From NCBI GenBank assembly GCA_039819165.1, contig JBCBSM010000002.1, positions 295,832-359,831 of the forward strand: a stretch of DNA of 64,000 nucleotides. The letters run 5' to 3'. The notes beneath the pieces were generated by a model. That model made no database searches, had not been told where the DNA came from, and saw only the letters and a list, made by a program, of their open reading frames with translations. Position numbers and translations under genes: made by a program. Source of the DNA: Planctomycetota bacterium (GTDB lineage: Bacteria; Planctomycetota; Phycisphaerae; Phycisphaerales; UBA1924). Position 1 is the first letter of the stretch. Every line of letters starts with the position of its first letter. Positions 1-8,341 of this stretch are shown one piece after another.

Positions 1-1345
1 GCAGCGCGTTGGCGCCCAGCCGCGTCGCGCCGTGGAACGCAAAGTTGACCTCGCCAAAGGCGTACAGCCCCGGGATGTTGGTCATCATGTTGTTGGGCGC
101 GCCGACACGCATGCCCCGGCCGACCTCGCTATCGATCGGCGGGGCCATGCCCGGCTTGTGCTCGTGCCAGGGCTGCTCGGGCTCGTAGGTGCCCGGGGTG
201 AACTGGGTCCACACGCCGCCCATCGAGTAGTGGACCGCCGGGAAGATGCGCATGGGCGCGTGGCGGGGATCCTCGCCGGCGAACTTCTCGTAGATCTCCA
301 TGATGCCGCCGAGCTTGCGGGTGAGGTACTCGGGGTCCTTGTGCGTCAGGTCGAGGTAGACCTGGTTCTGCCCGCCGATGCCCATGCCATCGTTGACGCA
401 GACGTCGAAGATCTCGCGGGTGGCGATGTCGCGGGGCACGAGATTGCCGTACTTGGGGTATCGCTCCTCGAGGAAGTACCACCGCTCGTTCTCGGGAATG
501 TCGGCTGGCGTGCGATCGTCGCCCTTCTTCTGGGGCACCCAGACGCGGCCGCCCTCGCCCCGCGCACTCTCGCTCATGAGGCGGCACTTGTCGGCACCCG
601 GGATGGCCGTGGGGTGCACCTGGATCATCTCGCCGTTGCCGTACCACGCGCCGGCCTGGTAGCAGCGACTGGCGGCGCCGCCGGTGCAGATGACGCTGTT
701 GGTGCTCTTGCCGAAGACCAGGCCGCAGCCGCCGGTGGCCATGACGACCGCCGCCCCGCGGAAGGCCCGGATCTGCATGGTCCGCATGTCCTGGGCCACG
801 ATGCCCACGCAGCGGCCGTCTCCCTCCAGCCCGTGGACCTCACCCTCGATGACCGGCCAGAGGAACTCCCAGAACTCGTACTTCTTGACGAGCCCGGCGG
901 CCTCGTGCCGCCGCGTCTGCTCGTCAAGGGCGTAGAGCAGCTGCTGCCCGGTGGTCGCGCCGGCGAAGTGCGTCCGCTTGAACAGGCTGCCGCCGAAAAG
1001 CCGAAGGTCGCGCTGGCCCTCGCCGGTGCGGTTGAAGGGCACGCCCATGCGGTCGAGCAGGTCGATGACCTTGGGCGCGAAGTTGGCCATCTCGAGCACG
1101 GGGCCCTGGTCGGCCAGGTAGTCGCCGCCGTAGATGGTCTCGTCGAAGTGCTGGTACTCGCTATAGCCCTGCTGCCTCGCAACCTCGTTGCAGGCGTTGA
1201 TGCCGCCCTGTGCGCAGACGCTGTGGCTCCGCTTGACGGGCACCATGCTGAACAGGTCGACCGGGATGCCCGCCTCGGCGATCCGCACGACCGCCGCGAG
1301 GCCCGCGAGCCCGCCGCCAACGACGATGACGCGTTGCTGCTGCAT
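1..1345 (-). CDS. sdhA: Succinate dehydrogenase flavoprotein subunit (partial, C-terminus beyond window)
   Basis: Catalytic FAD subunit of complex II, oxidising succinate to fumarate on the cytoplasmic face of the membrane. The start is ATG at 1345, overlapping the sdhC stop as TGATG. Directly seen: an N-terminal dinucleotide-binding motif VIVVGGGLAGLAA, the segment KRSHSVCAQGGIN whose His is the covalent flavin attachment site in this family, and the substrate-site region HPTAIPGADKCRLMSE. About 448 codons are visible and the frame runs open off the left edge, so 130-200 residues are missing compared with the usual 580-650. The iron-sulfur subunit sdhB is expected further left and is not in the window. 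The order sdhC-sdhA matches b558-type operons. Confidence 0.95.
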   Translation of the reverse strand, partial: MQQQRVIVVGGGLAGLAAVVRIAEAGIPVDLFSMVPVKRSHSVCAQGGINACNEVARQQGYSEYQHFDETIYGGDYLADQGPVLEMANFAPKVIDLLDRMGVPFNRTGEGQRDLRLFGGSLFKRTHFAGATTGQQLLYALDEQTRRHEAAGLVKKYEFWEFLWPVIEGEVHGLEGDGRCVGIVAQDMRTMQIRAFRGAAVVMATGGCGLVFGKSTNSVICTGGAASRCYQAGAWYGNGEMIQVHPTAIPGADKCRLMSESARGEGGRVWVPQKKGDDRTPADIPENERWYFLEERYPKYGNLVPRDIATREIFDVCVNDGMGIGGQNQVYLDLTHKDPEYLTRKLGGIMEIYEKFAGEDPRHAPMRIFPAVHYSMGGVWTQFTPGTYEPEQPWHEHKPGMAPPIDSEVGRGMRVGAPNNMMTNIPGLYAFGEVNFAFHGATRLGANAL

Positions 1346-2265
1346 CAGTTTGCCTCCGTTCGCAGGGCCGTCAAGACGCCCTCGGGCTCCTCGGGCCGGA
1401 CGCTCTCGGCCGGCTTGGGGATGCCCTTCTTCTGGATGTAGCCCTCGTACTCCGCCTCGCCGTGGTCCTCGACGTACAGCTCCCGCTCGACGGCGTGGGC
1501 CTCGCCGTAGTCGAGGGTCATGGCCGCGAAGAGGGACGACCACGCCGCCAGCATGAGCATGGCGCCCAGCCCGGCGCAGGCCACGCCCCAGCGACGCTGG
1601 GCGTTGGCCGAGATCGTCAGCCCCCAGGTGATGGCGGCGGTCCACATGCCGTTGGCGAAATGGAACACCAGCATGGTTACGCCCAGCATGTACAGCACGG
1701 CGACGCCGATGCCCGCCAGCGTCCAGCCCTCGGGGGAGCCCTGGATGGCCGCCGCGAGCGTCGAGGCCGAGAAGCTGTGGCTCCACTTGGTGCCACCCGG
1801 CACCAGCCACGTCCACCCCCACCGCAGCGTGGCCACATGGTAGAAGACGAACAGGATGCCGATGTATCCGCTCCACCGCTGCAGCGTGTACCGCCAGTTG
1901 TCCTGGTAGCCGTAGCGGGCGACGTTGGCCCTGCCCGTCGTCGCGTAGTAGATGCCCAGGATGCTGTGGAACGCGATGGACACCCACAGCGTGATCTCGA
2001 TCAGCAGCAGATGCGGCACCGACTCGTTGATGTAGGTGACTTCGTGCTGGAAGTACTTGACGCCGCCCTCGGCGACGGTGAGCCCCTCGCCCTTGCCCCG
2101 CAGGCCGAAGCGGCCCCACGCGAGCGACGAGTTGGTCACCAGGTGCGCGATCAGGAACACGCCGATGGGCAGGATGCCCGTCAGCGAGTGCAGCCGGCGG
2201 AGCAGGAAGTGCAGCCGATCCGAGACGGGGCTGCTGCGCTTGTGTTCGGCGGATTCACTGGCCAC
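1345..2265 (-). CDS. sdhC: Succinate dehydrogenase cytochrome b558 subunit
   Basis: Membrane anchor and haem protein of succinate dehydrogenase, 306 aa, passing electrons towards quinone. It matches the single-anchor b558 type (as in Bacillus) rather than separate SdhC/SdhD. Five hydrophobic helices can be picked out; the first (about residues 29-48) carries the conserved GILPIGVFLIAHL with His41, and His26 lies just before it; further candidate haem His occur in later helices. A charged C-terminal tail of about 60 residues is longer than usual. The start is GTG at 2265, preceded by GAGGAG about 9 nt upstream. The stop overlaps the sdhA start, so translation is probably coupled. Confidence 0.93.
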   Translation of the reverse strand: MASESAEHKRSSPVSDRLHFLLRRLHSLTGILPIGVFLIAHLVTNSSLAWGRFGLRGKGEGLTVAEGGVKYFQHEVTYINESVPHLLLIEITLWVSIAFHSILGIYYATTGRANVARYGYQDNWRYTLQRWSGYIGILFVFYHVATLRWGWTWLVPGGTKWSHSFSASTLAAAIQGSPEGWTLAGIGVAVLYMLGVTMLVFHFANGMWTAAITWGLTISANAQRRWGVACAGLGAMLMLAAWSSLFAAMTLDYGEAHAVERELYVEDHGEAEYEGYIQKKGIPKPAESVRPEEPEGVLTALRTEAN

Positions 2266-2398
2266 GTGCGCTGCTCCTCGTCGCGGGCCACCGTGTTCGC
2301 GCTGGCCACCTCACTTGCTCGCCCACCCCCGTCGCGTGCCAGTTCATCCGAGAACCGGACACGCCCGACTGGATCCCGATGGCTCCGCCGCGCCGCAT

Positions 2399-2881
2399 TC
2401 AGCCGGACGACCCGGCCGGCGGCGTGCCCGGGGCGGGTGGCTCGCTGCCGGCGACCTGCGACAGGTCGACGTGCTGGGCTCGTCCTTCCTGGACGGCCTG
2501 CTCGACGGCCTTGCTGACCTCCACGAATTGGAAGCGCAGTTCGTGAACCGTCTGGGTCACCAGCGTATTCTCCTCGTCGGTCAGATTGCCCTTGGTCTTT
2601 TCCTCGAGCACGCCCAGCAGATCGATGTGGAAGCGGGCCAGATCGAGCGCGACCATGGCCCGCCCCGTCTTGGGGTCCGGGAAGGCACCCATGTAGGTCA
2701 GGGCCTGCGACGCGAGGATCTGGACGATGCCGATCACGTCGGCGGGCGGCAGATCCTGCGGAGCGCCCCGCTTGCCGGCATCCTCCTTGGCCTTGGCGGA
2801 GAGCTTTTCCTTCTCCGCCTGGGCCTCGGATTTCCAGTCGGAATCGATGATCAGCTTGGGCGTCTGGTCCTGGTCGCTCAC
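2399..2881 (-). CDS. DUF1844 family protein
   Basis: Small soluble protein of 160 aa, function unknown. The central part has the DUF1844 pattern: a helix with VIGIVQILASQALTYMG, then a segment on domain residues ALDLARFHIDLLGVLEEKTKGNL, and a helix containing TVHELRFQFVEV. The N-terminus is charged (Lys/Glu rich) and the C-terminus is Pro/Gly rich. I chose GTG at 2881 because AGGAG lies 7 nt upstream; an upstream ATG at 2989 would add 36 residues of non-conserved, basic sequence. It lies upstream of sdhC on the same strand with 133 nt between, and divergent from the parvulin-like gene. Confidence 0.8.
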   Translation of the reverse strand: MSDQDQTPKLIIDSDWKSEAQAEKEKLSAKAKEDAGKRGAPQDLPPADVIGIVQILASQALTYMGAFPDPKTGRAMVALDLARFHIDLLGVLEEKTKGNLTDEENTLVTQTVHELRFQFVEVSKAVEQAVQEGRAQHVDLSQVAGSEPPAPGTPPAGSSG

Positions 2882-3037
2882 GAGATCTCCTGCGGCGGTC
2901 GTACGCCGGAATGCGCCCGCGGAGGCGATGCGGCGACACCGCAAGCGACAGGTATGATACTTCGCCCGAGTCGGCGATTTGTGCCCCAACGCTGCTTTCC
3001 ACTAATGGAGCGGCACGGGCGGAGGGAGTCCCCCGAC
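2882..3037. other. Divergent intergenic region, DUF1844 / parvulin-like lipoprotein
   Basis: 156 nt between two divergently transcribed genes. It holds the ribosome binding sites of both and a -10-like TATGAT at 2953-2958, readable as TATCAT on the other strand. I see no convincing -35 on either strand, so the direction of the promoter is not decided. Confidence 0.3.
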
Positions 3038-4351
3038 ATGGCCCCGAGGCACTCCGGGCATCCGCGAGCCGTCCTGGCGCACGTCCTGCACCCGTCCGCG
3101 TTCGTCGCGATGATCGCGGCGGTCCTCGCCGGCTGCGGCGGCACGGCGACGAGGCCCGCCGGCGCCCTGACGCCCGCCGACTTCGTGGGTGCCCCCGAGC
3201 GCACCCAGCAGGTGCGGCAGCCCGCCGTGCCGCAGCCTCGACCCATCGTCGTCGAGACGATCGACGCGGCCCGATTCGCGACCGGAGAGGGCGATACGCC
3301 CGCGACCGAAGATGCCGGCCCGCTCCCGCCCATCGTTGCGCCGGGCCCCTCGACGCGGCCGACGCTGCTGGACGTCAAGGTCGGGGAGGTGAACAACAAG
3401 CCGATCTTCGCCTCCGAATTCCTCCGCCCGCTGGCCTCCCGCCTCGAAGCCGGGGCCTACGAGATCGACCCGGCGACCAACCAACGCACGGGCCGGCTGG
3501 TGCCCAGGCGACAGTGGCAGCAGGCCGCGCTGACCCAGGTCATCCAGCCGCGGCTCGCGCAGTTCATCGAGAACGAACTGGTGATCGCCGAGGGACTGGC
3601 CCAGTTCACGCCCGCCGAACGCGCTGGCCTGCGGGCCTGGCTCGGGCTGGTCCGCGAGAACCTGGCGCAGCGCAGCGGCGGCAGCCTGACCCAGGGCGTC
3701 CGAAACCTCGGCGGCGGCGAGACCCTCAGCGGCTACCTTCGCACCGTGCAGAACCAGCAGATCATCCGCCAATTCGCCGAGAGCATCCGCCGCGGCATCG
3801 TCGTCACCCGCAGCGACGTGCAGCGGCGGTACATCCGCGAATACGTGCAGGATCCGCCCGAGGCGGTGGTGACGCTCCGCTGGATCCAGGTCCGCAACTC
3901 CAATCCGCAGGGCATCGAGCGGATCGCGACGCGGCTCGCGCGGGGCGAGGACTTCGCCGATATTGCCACCGACGACGCGAATCGCTCCCGCCGCAGCACC
4001 GGCGGGCTCTGGGCAGACCACCGCTATTCGGGCCGCTTCGAGGAAGGCGTCTTCTTCCGCAGCGATGCCATCAACGAGGCGATCCGCGACCTCACGCCGG
4101 GCGAGTGGGCCGGACCGATCGATGACGGCCGCGACACCAACTGGCTCTACCTCGAGAGCTTCGATCCGGGATTCAAGACCTGGGCCGAAGCCCAGAGCGA
4201 GCTGCGCGAGGATCTCCGCGCCGAGCGGTTCCTGGCCGAGTACGCCCGGCAGCTCCGCGACCTCCAGGAACGCGCGGGGGTCTCCGACACGTCGGCGATG
4301 GAGCTGGAGCTGCTCCGCGTCGCCACCGACTGGTTCTACCCGGAGCCCTGA
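3038..4351 (+). CDS. Parvulin-like peptidyl-prolyl isomerase lipoprotein
   Basis: Probable envelope chaperone/prolyl isomerase, 437 aa. The N-terminus has a hydrophobic stretch ending in the lipobox LAGC, so a lipid-anchored protein is expected. Residues about 120-280 resemble the SurA-type N-terminal chaperone region. The following section has parvulin (PpiC/rotamase) features: a strand VTLRWIQV, then GEDFADIATDDANRSRRSTGG and a late segment around LTPGEWAGPI; the usual catalytic positions are not clearly all present. I chose ATG 3038 because GGAGGGAG lies 9 nt upstream; ATG at 3005 is possible. The stop is one base before the yraN start. Isomerase activity is inferred from family resemblance. 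Confidence 0.75.
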   Translation: MAPRHSGHPRAVLAHVLHPSAFVAMIAAVLAGCGGTATRPAGALTPADFVGAPERTQQVRQPAVPQPRPIVVETIDAARFATGEGDTPATEDAGPLPPIVAPGPSTRPTLLDVKVGEVNNKPIFASEFLRPLASRLEAGAYEIDPATNQRTGRLVPRRQWQQAALTQVIQPRLAQFIENELVIAEGLAQFTPAERAGLRAWLGLVRENLAQRSGGSLTQGVRNLGGGETLSGYLRTVQNQQIIRQFAESIRRGIVVTRSDVQRRYIREYVQDPPEAVVTLRWIQVRNSNPQGIERIATRLARGEDFADIATDDANRSRRSTGGLWADHRYSGRFEEGVFFRSDAINEAIRDLTPGEWAGPIDDGRDTNWLYLESFDPGFKTWAEAQSELREDLRAERFLAEYARQLRDLQERAGVSDTSAMELELLRVATDWFYPEP

Positions 4352-4352
4352 C

Positions 4353-4754
4353 GTGCGTCGCGGCCGCCGCGATCCGCTCGGGCCCCGGGGCGAGCGTGTT
4401 GCCGCCCGCTACCTCCGCCGCCGGGGCTACCGCGTGCTGGGCTGCAACCTCGAGACCCACTTCGGCGAGGCCGATCTGCTGTGCCAGAGCCGGCGGGACC
4501 GCGCCATCGTGCTCGTCGAGGTCAAGGCCCGACGCGGATCGGCCGGGCCGCCGCCCGAGGCCTCGGTCACCCATGGCAAGCGGCAGCGGCTGGAGCGGAT
4601 CCTCGAGCATCTCGTCCGGACCAACGGCTGGCACGATCGGCCGCGGCGGATCGATGTCGTGGCGATCGCCTTCGAGCGGCGGCGATGGCTGCCCGCCCGC
4701 GCACGCGTGCGACACTTCGAGGACGCAGTCGCCGCCGGCGGTGGCACGCGCTAG
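4353..4754 (+). CDS. UPF0102 (YraN) family nuclease-fold protein
   Basis: 133-aa protein of the UPF0102/YraN family, a restriction-endonuclease-like fold often found near ribosomal or rnhB genes. Visible signature: GERVAARYLRRRGYRVLGCN, then GEADLL and VLVEVKARR, the Asp and ExK residues expected at a PD-(D/E)xK active centre. Start GTG at 4353, directly after the stop of the parvulin-like gene, which suggests co-transcription. The stop TAG shares the palindrome CTAG (4751-4754) with the stop of the convergent kinase gene. No biological role has been firmly established for the family. Confidence 0.85.
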   Translation: MRRGRRDPLGPRGERVAARYLRRRGYRVLGCNLETHFGEADLLCQSRRDRAIVLVEVKARRGSAGPPPEASVTHGKRQRLERILEHLVRTNGWHDRPRRIDVVAIAFERRRWLPARARVRHFEDAVAAGGGTR

Positions 4755-6553
4755 TCGGCCGGCTCGGCCCGCATCGCGTCGGTTGGCGCGCCGTGCGAAT
4801 CCAGCTCGCTCGACTCTGCGTCGCCATCGGCCGCCTCGCCGTTGGTGTGCAGGGCGGCGGGCATCTGCGCGCCCGGCTCGAACCAGTCCCGCCGGCCCGC
4901 CAGCCGATCGCGGAACTGCGCCTCGGCCCGCCGCTCGCGGACGACCTGCAGGTCGAGGTGCAGCGGCACGATGACGCTGAACATCGAGCCGCGGCCGACC
5001 TCCGAAACCAGCTGGAGCTCGCACTGCAGCAGGCCGGCGAGTTCCTTGGCGATCGCGAGGCCCAGGCCCGTGCCGGCGTGCTCCCGCGTGTGCGACGCGT
5101 CGACCTGCGTGAACTTCTCGAACACGCGGGCCTGGTCCTCCTCGGCGATGCCTGGCCCGTTGTCCAGCACGCTGACGCGGACGCGCTCGCCGCCGTCGGC
5201 GTCCACCAGCCGCTCGGCCCGAAGCTCGACGCGCATCGGGCCGGTCGAGCCCGGCGCGCCCGTGAACTTGACCGCGTTGCTCAGGAAGTTGAACAGCACC
5301 TGCTGGAGCTTCTTGGCGTCGGTCTGCACCAGCGGCAGGTCGGGCTCCACCCGCGCGTCGATCTCGATGCCCCGCCCCTGCGCCAGCGGGTGCGCGAGGC
5401 CCACCAGCGTTTCGCACAGCGACGACACGCTCACGGGCTCGACCCGAAGCTCGACGCGGCCGGCCTCGAGCTTGGCCATCTCCAGCAGGCCCGTGATCAT
5501 CTCGAGCAGGTCCCGGCCGGCCGTGTGGATGTAGCCCAGATAGCGCAGCCGCTTGGTCCGCTGGTCGGGAGTCTCGTCCTGGCCGGCCTCGTTCTGGCGG
5601 GCGATCTCGAGCAGCAGCTCGGTGAAGCCGTTGATGGAGTTCAGCGGCGTGCGCAGCTCGTGGCTGACGTTGGCCAGGAAGTCGCTCTTGAGGCGGTTGG
5701 CCTCGAAGAGCACCTTGTTCGCCTCGGCCAGCTCGCCCACGCGGCTCTCGAGGGCGGCGCCGGCGGTCCGAAGCCGCTGCTCGTTGGCCTGCAGCTTCTG
5801 CACCATGTCGTTGAAGGCCGCCGCCAGCTGCTGGAACTCGTCCTGCGTCGTCACGCGGACGCGGTGGTTCAGGTCGCCGCCGCCGACACGAATAGCCCCC
5901 TCCCGCAGGACCGCCACGGGCCGCAGGATGATGCGGTGCAGCAGCAGGTAGAACAGCCCGACCGCCACGGCCAGCACCGCGGCGCCGGCGTTGAGCAGGT
6001 ACACGCCGTTAATCGCCATGAGCCACGCTGCGCCCTCGGCCGGCCGCCGCAGCACGATGAGGCCCAGCAACTCACCCGGCGCCTCGGTGGAGCCGTCGGG
6101 GCCGATGACCGCCGGCCCTCGGATGGCCCGCGCGTACCGCTCGATCCGCTCGGTCTTGGTCGAGCCCACCCAGCGGTGGCCCCGCGCCTCGTCGGCGCCG
6201 GCATCGAAGCGACGCAGCGCGCGGCGGACGAAGCGGTCGTTGGCGGCGGCGGCCCGGGCCGACATCGCGTCGTACCACGTGGCGGCGATGCCAAGCCGCT
6301 CGGTCGGCACGCCCGAGGCCAGATCGGGCGTGCCCGTCCGCGGGTCGACCTCGACGGCGCTCCGCCACATGTCCAGCCGGCTCCGCGAGAGCTGCAGCTC
6401 GCCCGAGTTCACCAGCGAGCTCATCCGCAGCCAGGCCACCCCCATCGCGATCACGATGATCAGCACCAGGGCGCCGCCGAACATCAGCAACGCCTTATCG
6501 GCCAGCGCGAGCCGGCGGACGCGGTTGGCGATCCAGGCAAACGGAGCGGCCAT
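4751..6553 (-). CDS. Membrane-bound sensor histidine kinase (orphan)
   Basis: 600-aa hybrid-free sensor kinase. Order from the N-terminus: transmembrane helix at about residues 19-42, a periplasmic sensor region of about 150 residues, a second helix (VYLLNAGAAVLAVAVGLFYL), a HAMP region (RVTTQDEFQQLAAAFNDM), a coiled-coil linker, then HisKA with the phospho-acceptor His in NVSHELRTPLNSI. The ATPase domain shows the N box FNFLSNAVKF, G1 DNGPGIAEED and G2 GTGLGLAIAKE. The C-terminal tail is acidic and unconserved. No response regulator gene adjoins it, so its partner is unknown. I chose ATG 6553 because it directly precedes the hydrophobic segment; TACGAT lies 7 nt upstream and no Shine-Dalgarno is seen. 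Confidence 0.92.
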   Translation of the reverse strand: MAAPFAWIANRVRRLALADKALLMFGGALVLIIVIAMGVAWLRMSSLVNSGELQLSRSRLDMWRSAVEVDPRTGTPDLASGVPTERLGIAATWYDAMSARAAAANDRFVRRALRRFDAGADEARGHRWVGSTKTERIERYARAIRGPAVIGPDGSTEAPGELLGLIVLRRPAEGAAWLMAINGVYLLNAGAAVLAVAVGLFYLLLHRIILRPVAVLREGAIRVGGGDLNHRVRVTTQDEFQQLAAAFNDMVQKLQANEQRLRTAGAALESRVGELAEANKVLFEANRLKSDFLANVSHELRTPLNSINGFTELLLEIARQNEAGQDETPDQRTKRLRYLGYIHTAGRDLLEMITGLLEMAKLEAGRVELRVEPVSVSSLCETLVGLAHPLAQGRGIEIDARVEPDLPLVQTDAKKLQQVLFNFLSNAVKFTGAPGSTGPMRVELRAERLVDADGGERVRVSVLDNGPGIAEEDQARVFEKFTQVDASHTREHAGTGLGLAIAKELAGLLQCELQLVSEVGRGSMFSVIVPLHLDLQVVRERRAEAQFRDRLAGRRDWFEPGAQMPAALHTNGEAADGDAESSELDSHGAPTDAMRAEPAD

Positions 6554-6560
6554 CGCATAG

Positions 6561-6566
6561 ATCGTA
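6561..6566 (-). promoter_or_regulatory. -10-like hexamer TACGAT, 7 nt before the kinase ATG
   Basis: On the minus strand TACGAT is followed by 7 nt and then the ATG at 6553. No Shine-Dalgarno is present. The spacing would put the transcription start at or next to the start codon. No -35 match is seen. Confidence 0.35.
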
Positions 6567-6625
6567 GTTGGCGGCCACGCCCGGACGCGAGCAGGCCGCC
6601 GCCCGCCGGATGCAGCGTCGGCCCG

Positions 6626-6631
6626 TATCAT
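6626..6631 (+). promoter_or_regulatory. -10-like hexamer TATCAT, 8 nt before the miaB ATG
   Basis: TATCAT followed by 8 nt and ATG at 6640. No Shine-Dalgarno is seen, which suggests a leaderless miaB transcript. No -35 match. Confidence 0.4.
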
Positions 6632-6639
6632 CGCACGTA

Positions 6640-8316
6640 ATGCCCGGACCACGCGTGTATCTCGAGACCTTCGGCTGCCAGATGAACGAGCTGGACAGCG
6701 AGCTGGTGGCCGGTCGGCTGGCCCAGCTCGGGTACATGCTGACCACCGACGCCCCGACCGCCGACGTGCTGCTCTACAACACCTGCTCCGTCCGCGAGCA
6801 GGCCGAGCAGAAGGTGTGGAGCCGGCTGGGCGAGGTCAAGCGGGCCAAGGCCGCCCGCCCCGAACTCGTCGTCGGCGTGCTGGGCTGCATGGCCGAACGC
6901 GACGGCGAGGCCCTCATCCACCGCATGCCCGTCGTCGACGTCATGTGCGGGCCGGGCGAGCTCGACAAGCTGCCCGAGCTGCTGGATAACGCCGTCCGCA
7001 CGCGAGCCTCGCTGGGATCGGGCACGTCCGCCGCGCAGGTCGCGCTGCAGGGCAACACCAGCCGCCGCAGCGGCACGCTGGCCGCCGCCGAGGACCGCCT
7101 CGAGCTGCTGGATCTCTCGCGTGCGGTATCGCCGGTCGACGGCGACGGCGCGAGCAAGCGGAGCGCCTACGTCCGCATCACGCGGGGCTGCAACAAGTTC
7201 TGCACCTACTGCGTCGTGCCGTTCACGCGGGGCGCCGAGATCCATCGCCCGCCGGAGCACATCATCGACGAGTGCAAGCGGCTCGCCGACGCGGGCGTGA
7301 TCGAGGTCACGCTGCTGGGCCAGACCGTCAACCACTACCGCTTCGAGCACGGCGCGTCGGTCGCGGTCGACGGCGTGACGCAGCCCCAGAAGGGCCGAAC
7401 CTACAAGGGCAGCCACCATCGCGACGCCTTCGCGGGCGACCGCGTGACCACCTTCGCCGACCTGCTGCATCGGATCCACGAGCGGGTGCCGGCGATCCGC
7501 CGCCTCCGCTTCGTGACCAGCTACCCGCGGGACTTCGGCAACGACGTGCTCGAGGCCATCCGTGATAGCGATCGGATCTGCCGATACCTCCACGTGCCGG
7601 CGCAGAGCGGCAGCGATGCCGTGCTCAAGCGGATGAACCGCGGCTACACCGTGGCCGAGTACGACGAGTTCATCGACCGTGCGCGGAGCTACCTCGACCA
7701 GCCCGAGCTGGGCCGACCGCTCATGCTCAGCGGAGACATCATCGTCGGCTTCCCGGGCGAGACCGACGCCGACTACCAGGGCACCGTGCGGCTGCTCGAG
7801 CGGGCCCGCTACAAGAATTGCTTCATCTTCAAGTACTCGCCCCGACCGGGCACGGTCGCCTACGACCGCATTCCGGACGACGTGCCGGATGCCACGAAGC
7901 GGGAGCGCAACAACCACCTGCTGGCCGTGCAGGCCCGCATCGGCGAGGCCATCGGCCGCGAGCAGGTCGGCCGCACGTTCGGCGTGCTCGTCGAAGGCCT
8001 GAGCCAGCGGCAGATGAAGCGGGCCGGCCTGAGCAACGCCGCCCGCCGCCCGCGGACCATCGAGCTCACCGTGGGCGGCGCCGCGATGACCGAGCCCGAG
8101 GCCGCCGTCGACGAAGCCGACGGCCCCGTGCAGGTGACCGGCCGCAGCGACGGCGACCTGATCATCCACTTCGACGCCGAGGACGCCGGCCACGCCCGGC
8201 GCCTGGTGGGCACCATCGTGCCGGTGCGGGTCGAGGAGGCCCCGGGCCTCTCGCTGCGGGGCCGGCTGCTGGGCGTTCCAGCAGCATTGGACCACGCCAT
8301 GACGAGCACCGCATGA
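6640..8316 (+). CDS. miaB: tRNA-2-methylthio-N6-dimethylallyladenosine synthase
   Basis: Radical SAM methylthiotransferase modifying A37 of tRNAs that read UNN codons. 558 aa against about 440-475 usually. Cluster-binding cysteines in the N-terminal MTTase domain: C13 (FGCQMN), C49 (NTCSVRE), C83 (LGCMAER). Radical SAM cluster: CNKFCTYC at residues 184-191. A TRAM domain occupies the C-terminus. Extra length comes from an insertion of about 27 residues before the radical SAM motif and about 30-35 residues after LLGQTVN, where the family usually has LLGQNVN. Start ATG 6640 places the first cysteine where the family has it. It stands alone, divergent from the kinase gene. Confidence 0.95.
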   Translation: MPGPRVYLETFGCQMNELDSELVAGRLAQLGYMLTTDAPTADVLLYNTCSVREQAEQKVWSRLGEVKRAKAARPELVVGVLGCMAERDGEALIHRMPVVDVMCGPGELDKLPELLDNAVRTRASLGSGTSAAQVALQGNTSRRSGTLAAAEDRLELLDLSRAVSPVDGDGASKRSAYVRITRGCNKFCTYCVVPFTRGAEIHRPPEHIIDECKRLADAGVIEVTLLGQTVNHYRFEHGASVAVDGVTQPQKGRTYKGSHHRDAFAGDRVTTFADLLHRIHERVPAIRRLRFVTSYPRDFGNDVLEAIRDSDRICRYLHVPAQSGSDAVLKRMNRGYTVAEYDEFIDRARSYLDQPELGRPLMLSGDIIVGFPGETDADYQGTVRLLERARYKNCFIFKYSPRPGTVAYDRIPDDVPDATKRERNNHLLAVQARIGEAIGREQVGRTFGVLVEGLSQRQMKRAGLSNAARRPRTIELTVGGAAMTEPEAAVDEADGPVQVTGRSDGDLIIHFDAEDAGHARRLVGTIVPVRVEEAPGLSLRGRLLGVPAALDHAMTSTA

Positions 8317-8341
8317 TCATCAGCGAAACGGGGTCCACCAT

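Noticed and set aside
32-1441. Long plus-strand frame opposite sdhA/sdhC
   Set aside because: It is the antisense shadow of genes with clear motifs; the composition (His/Ala/Arg/Leu rich, no domain) is what high-GC antisense frames give.
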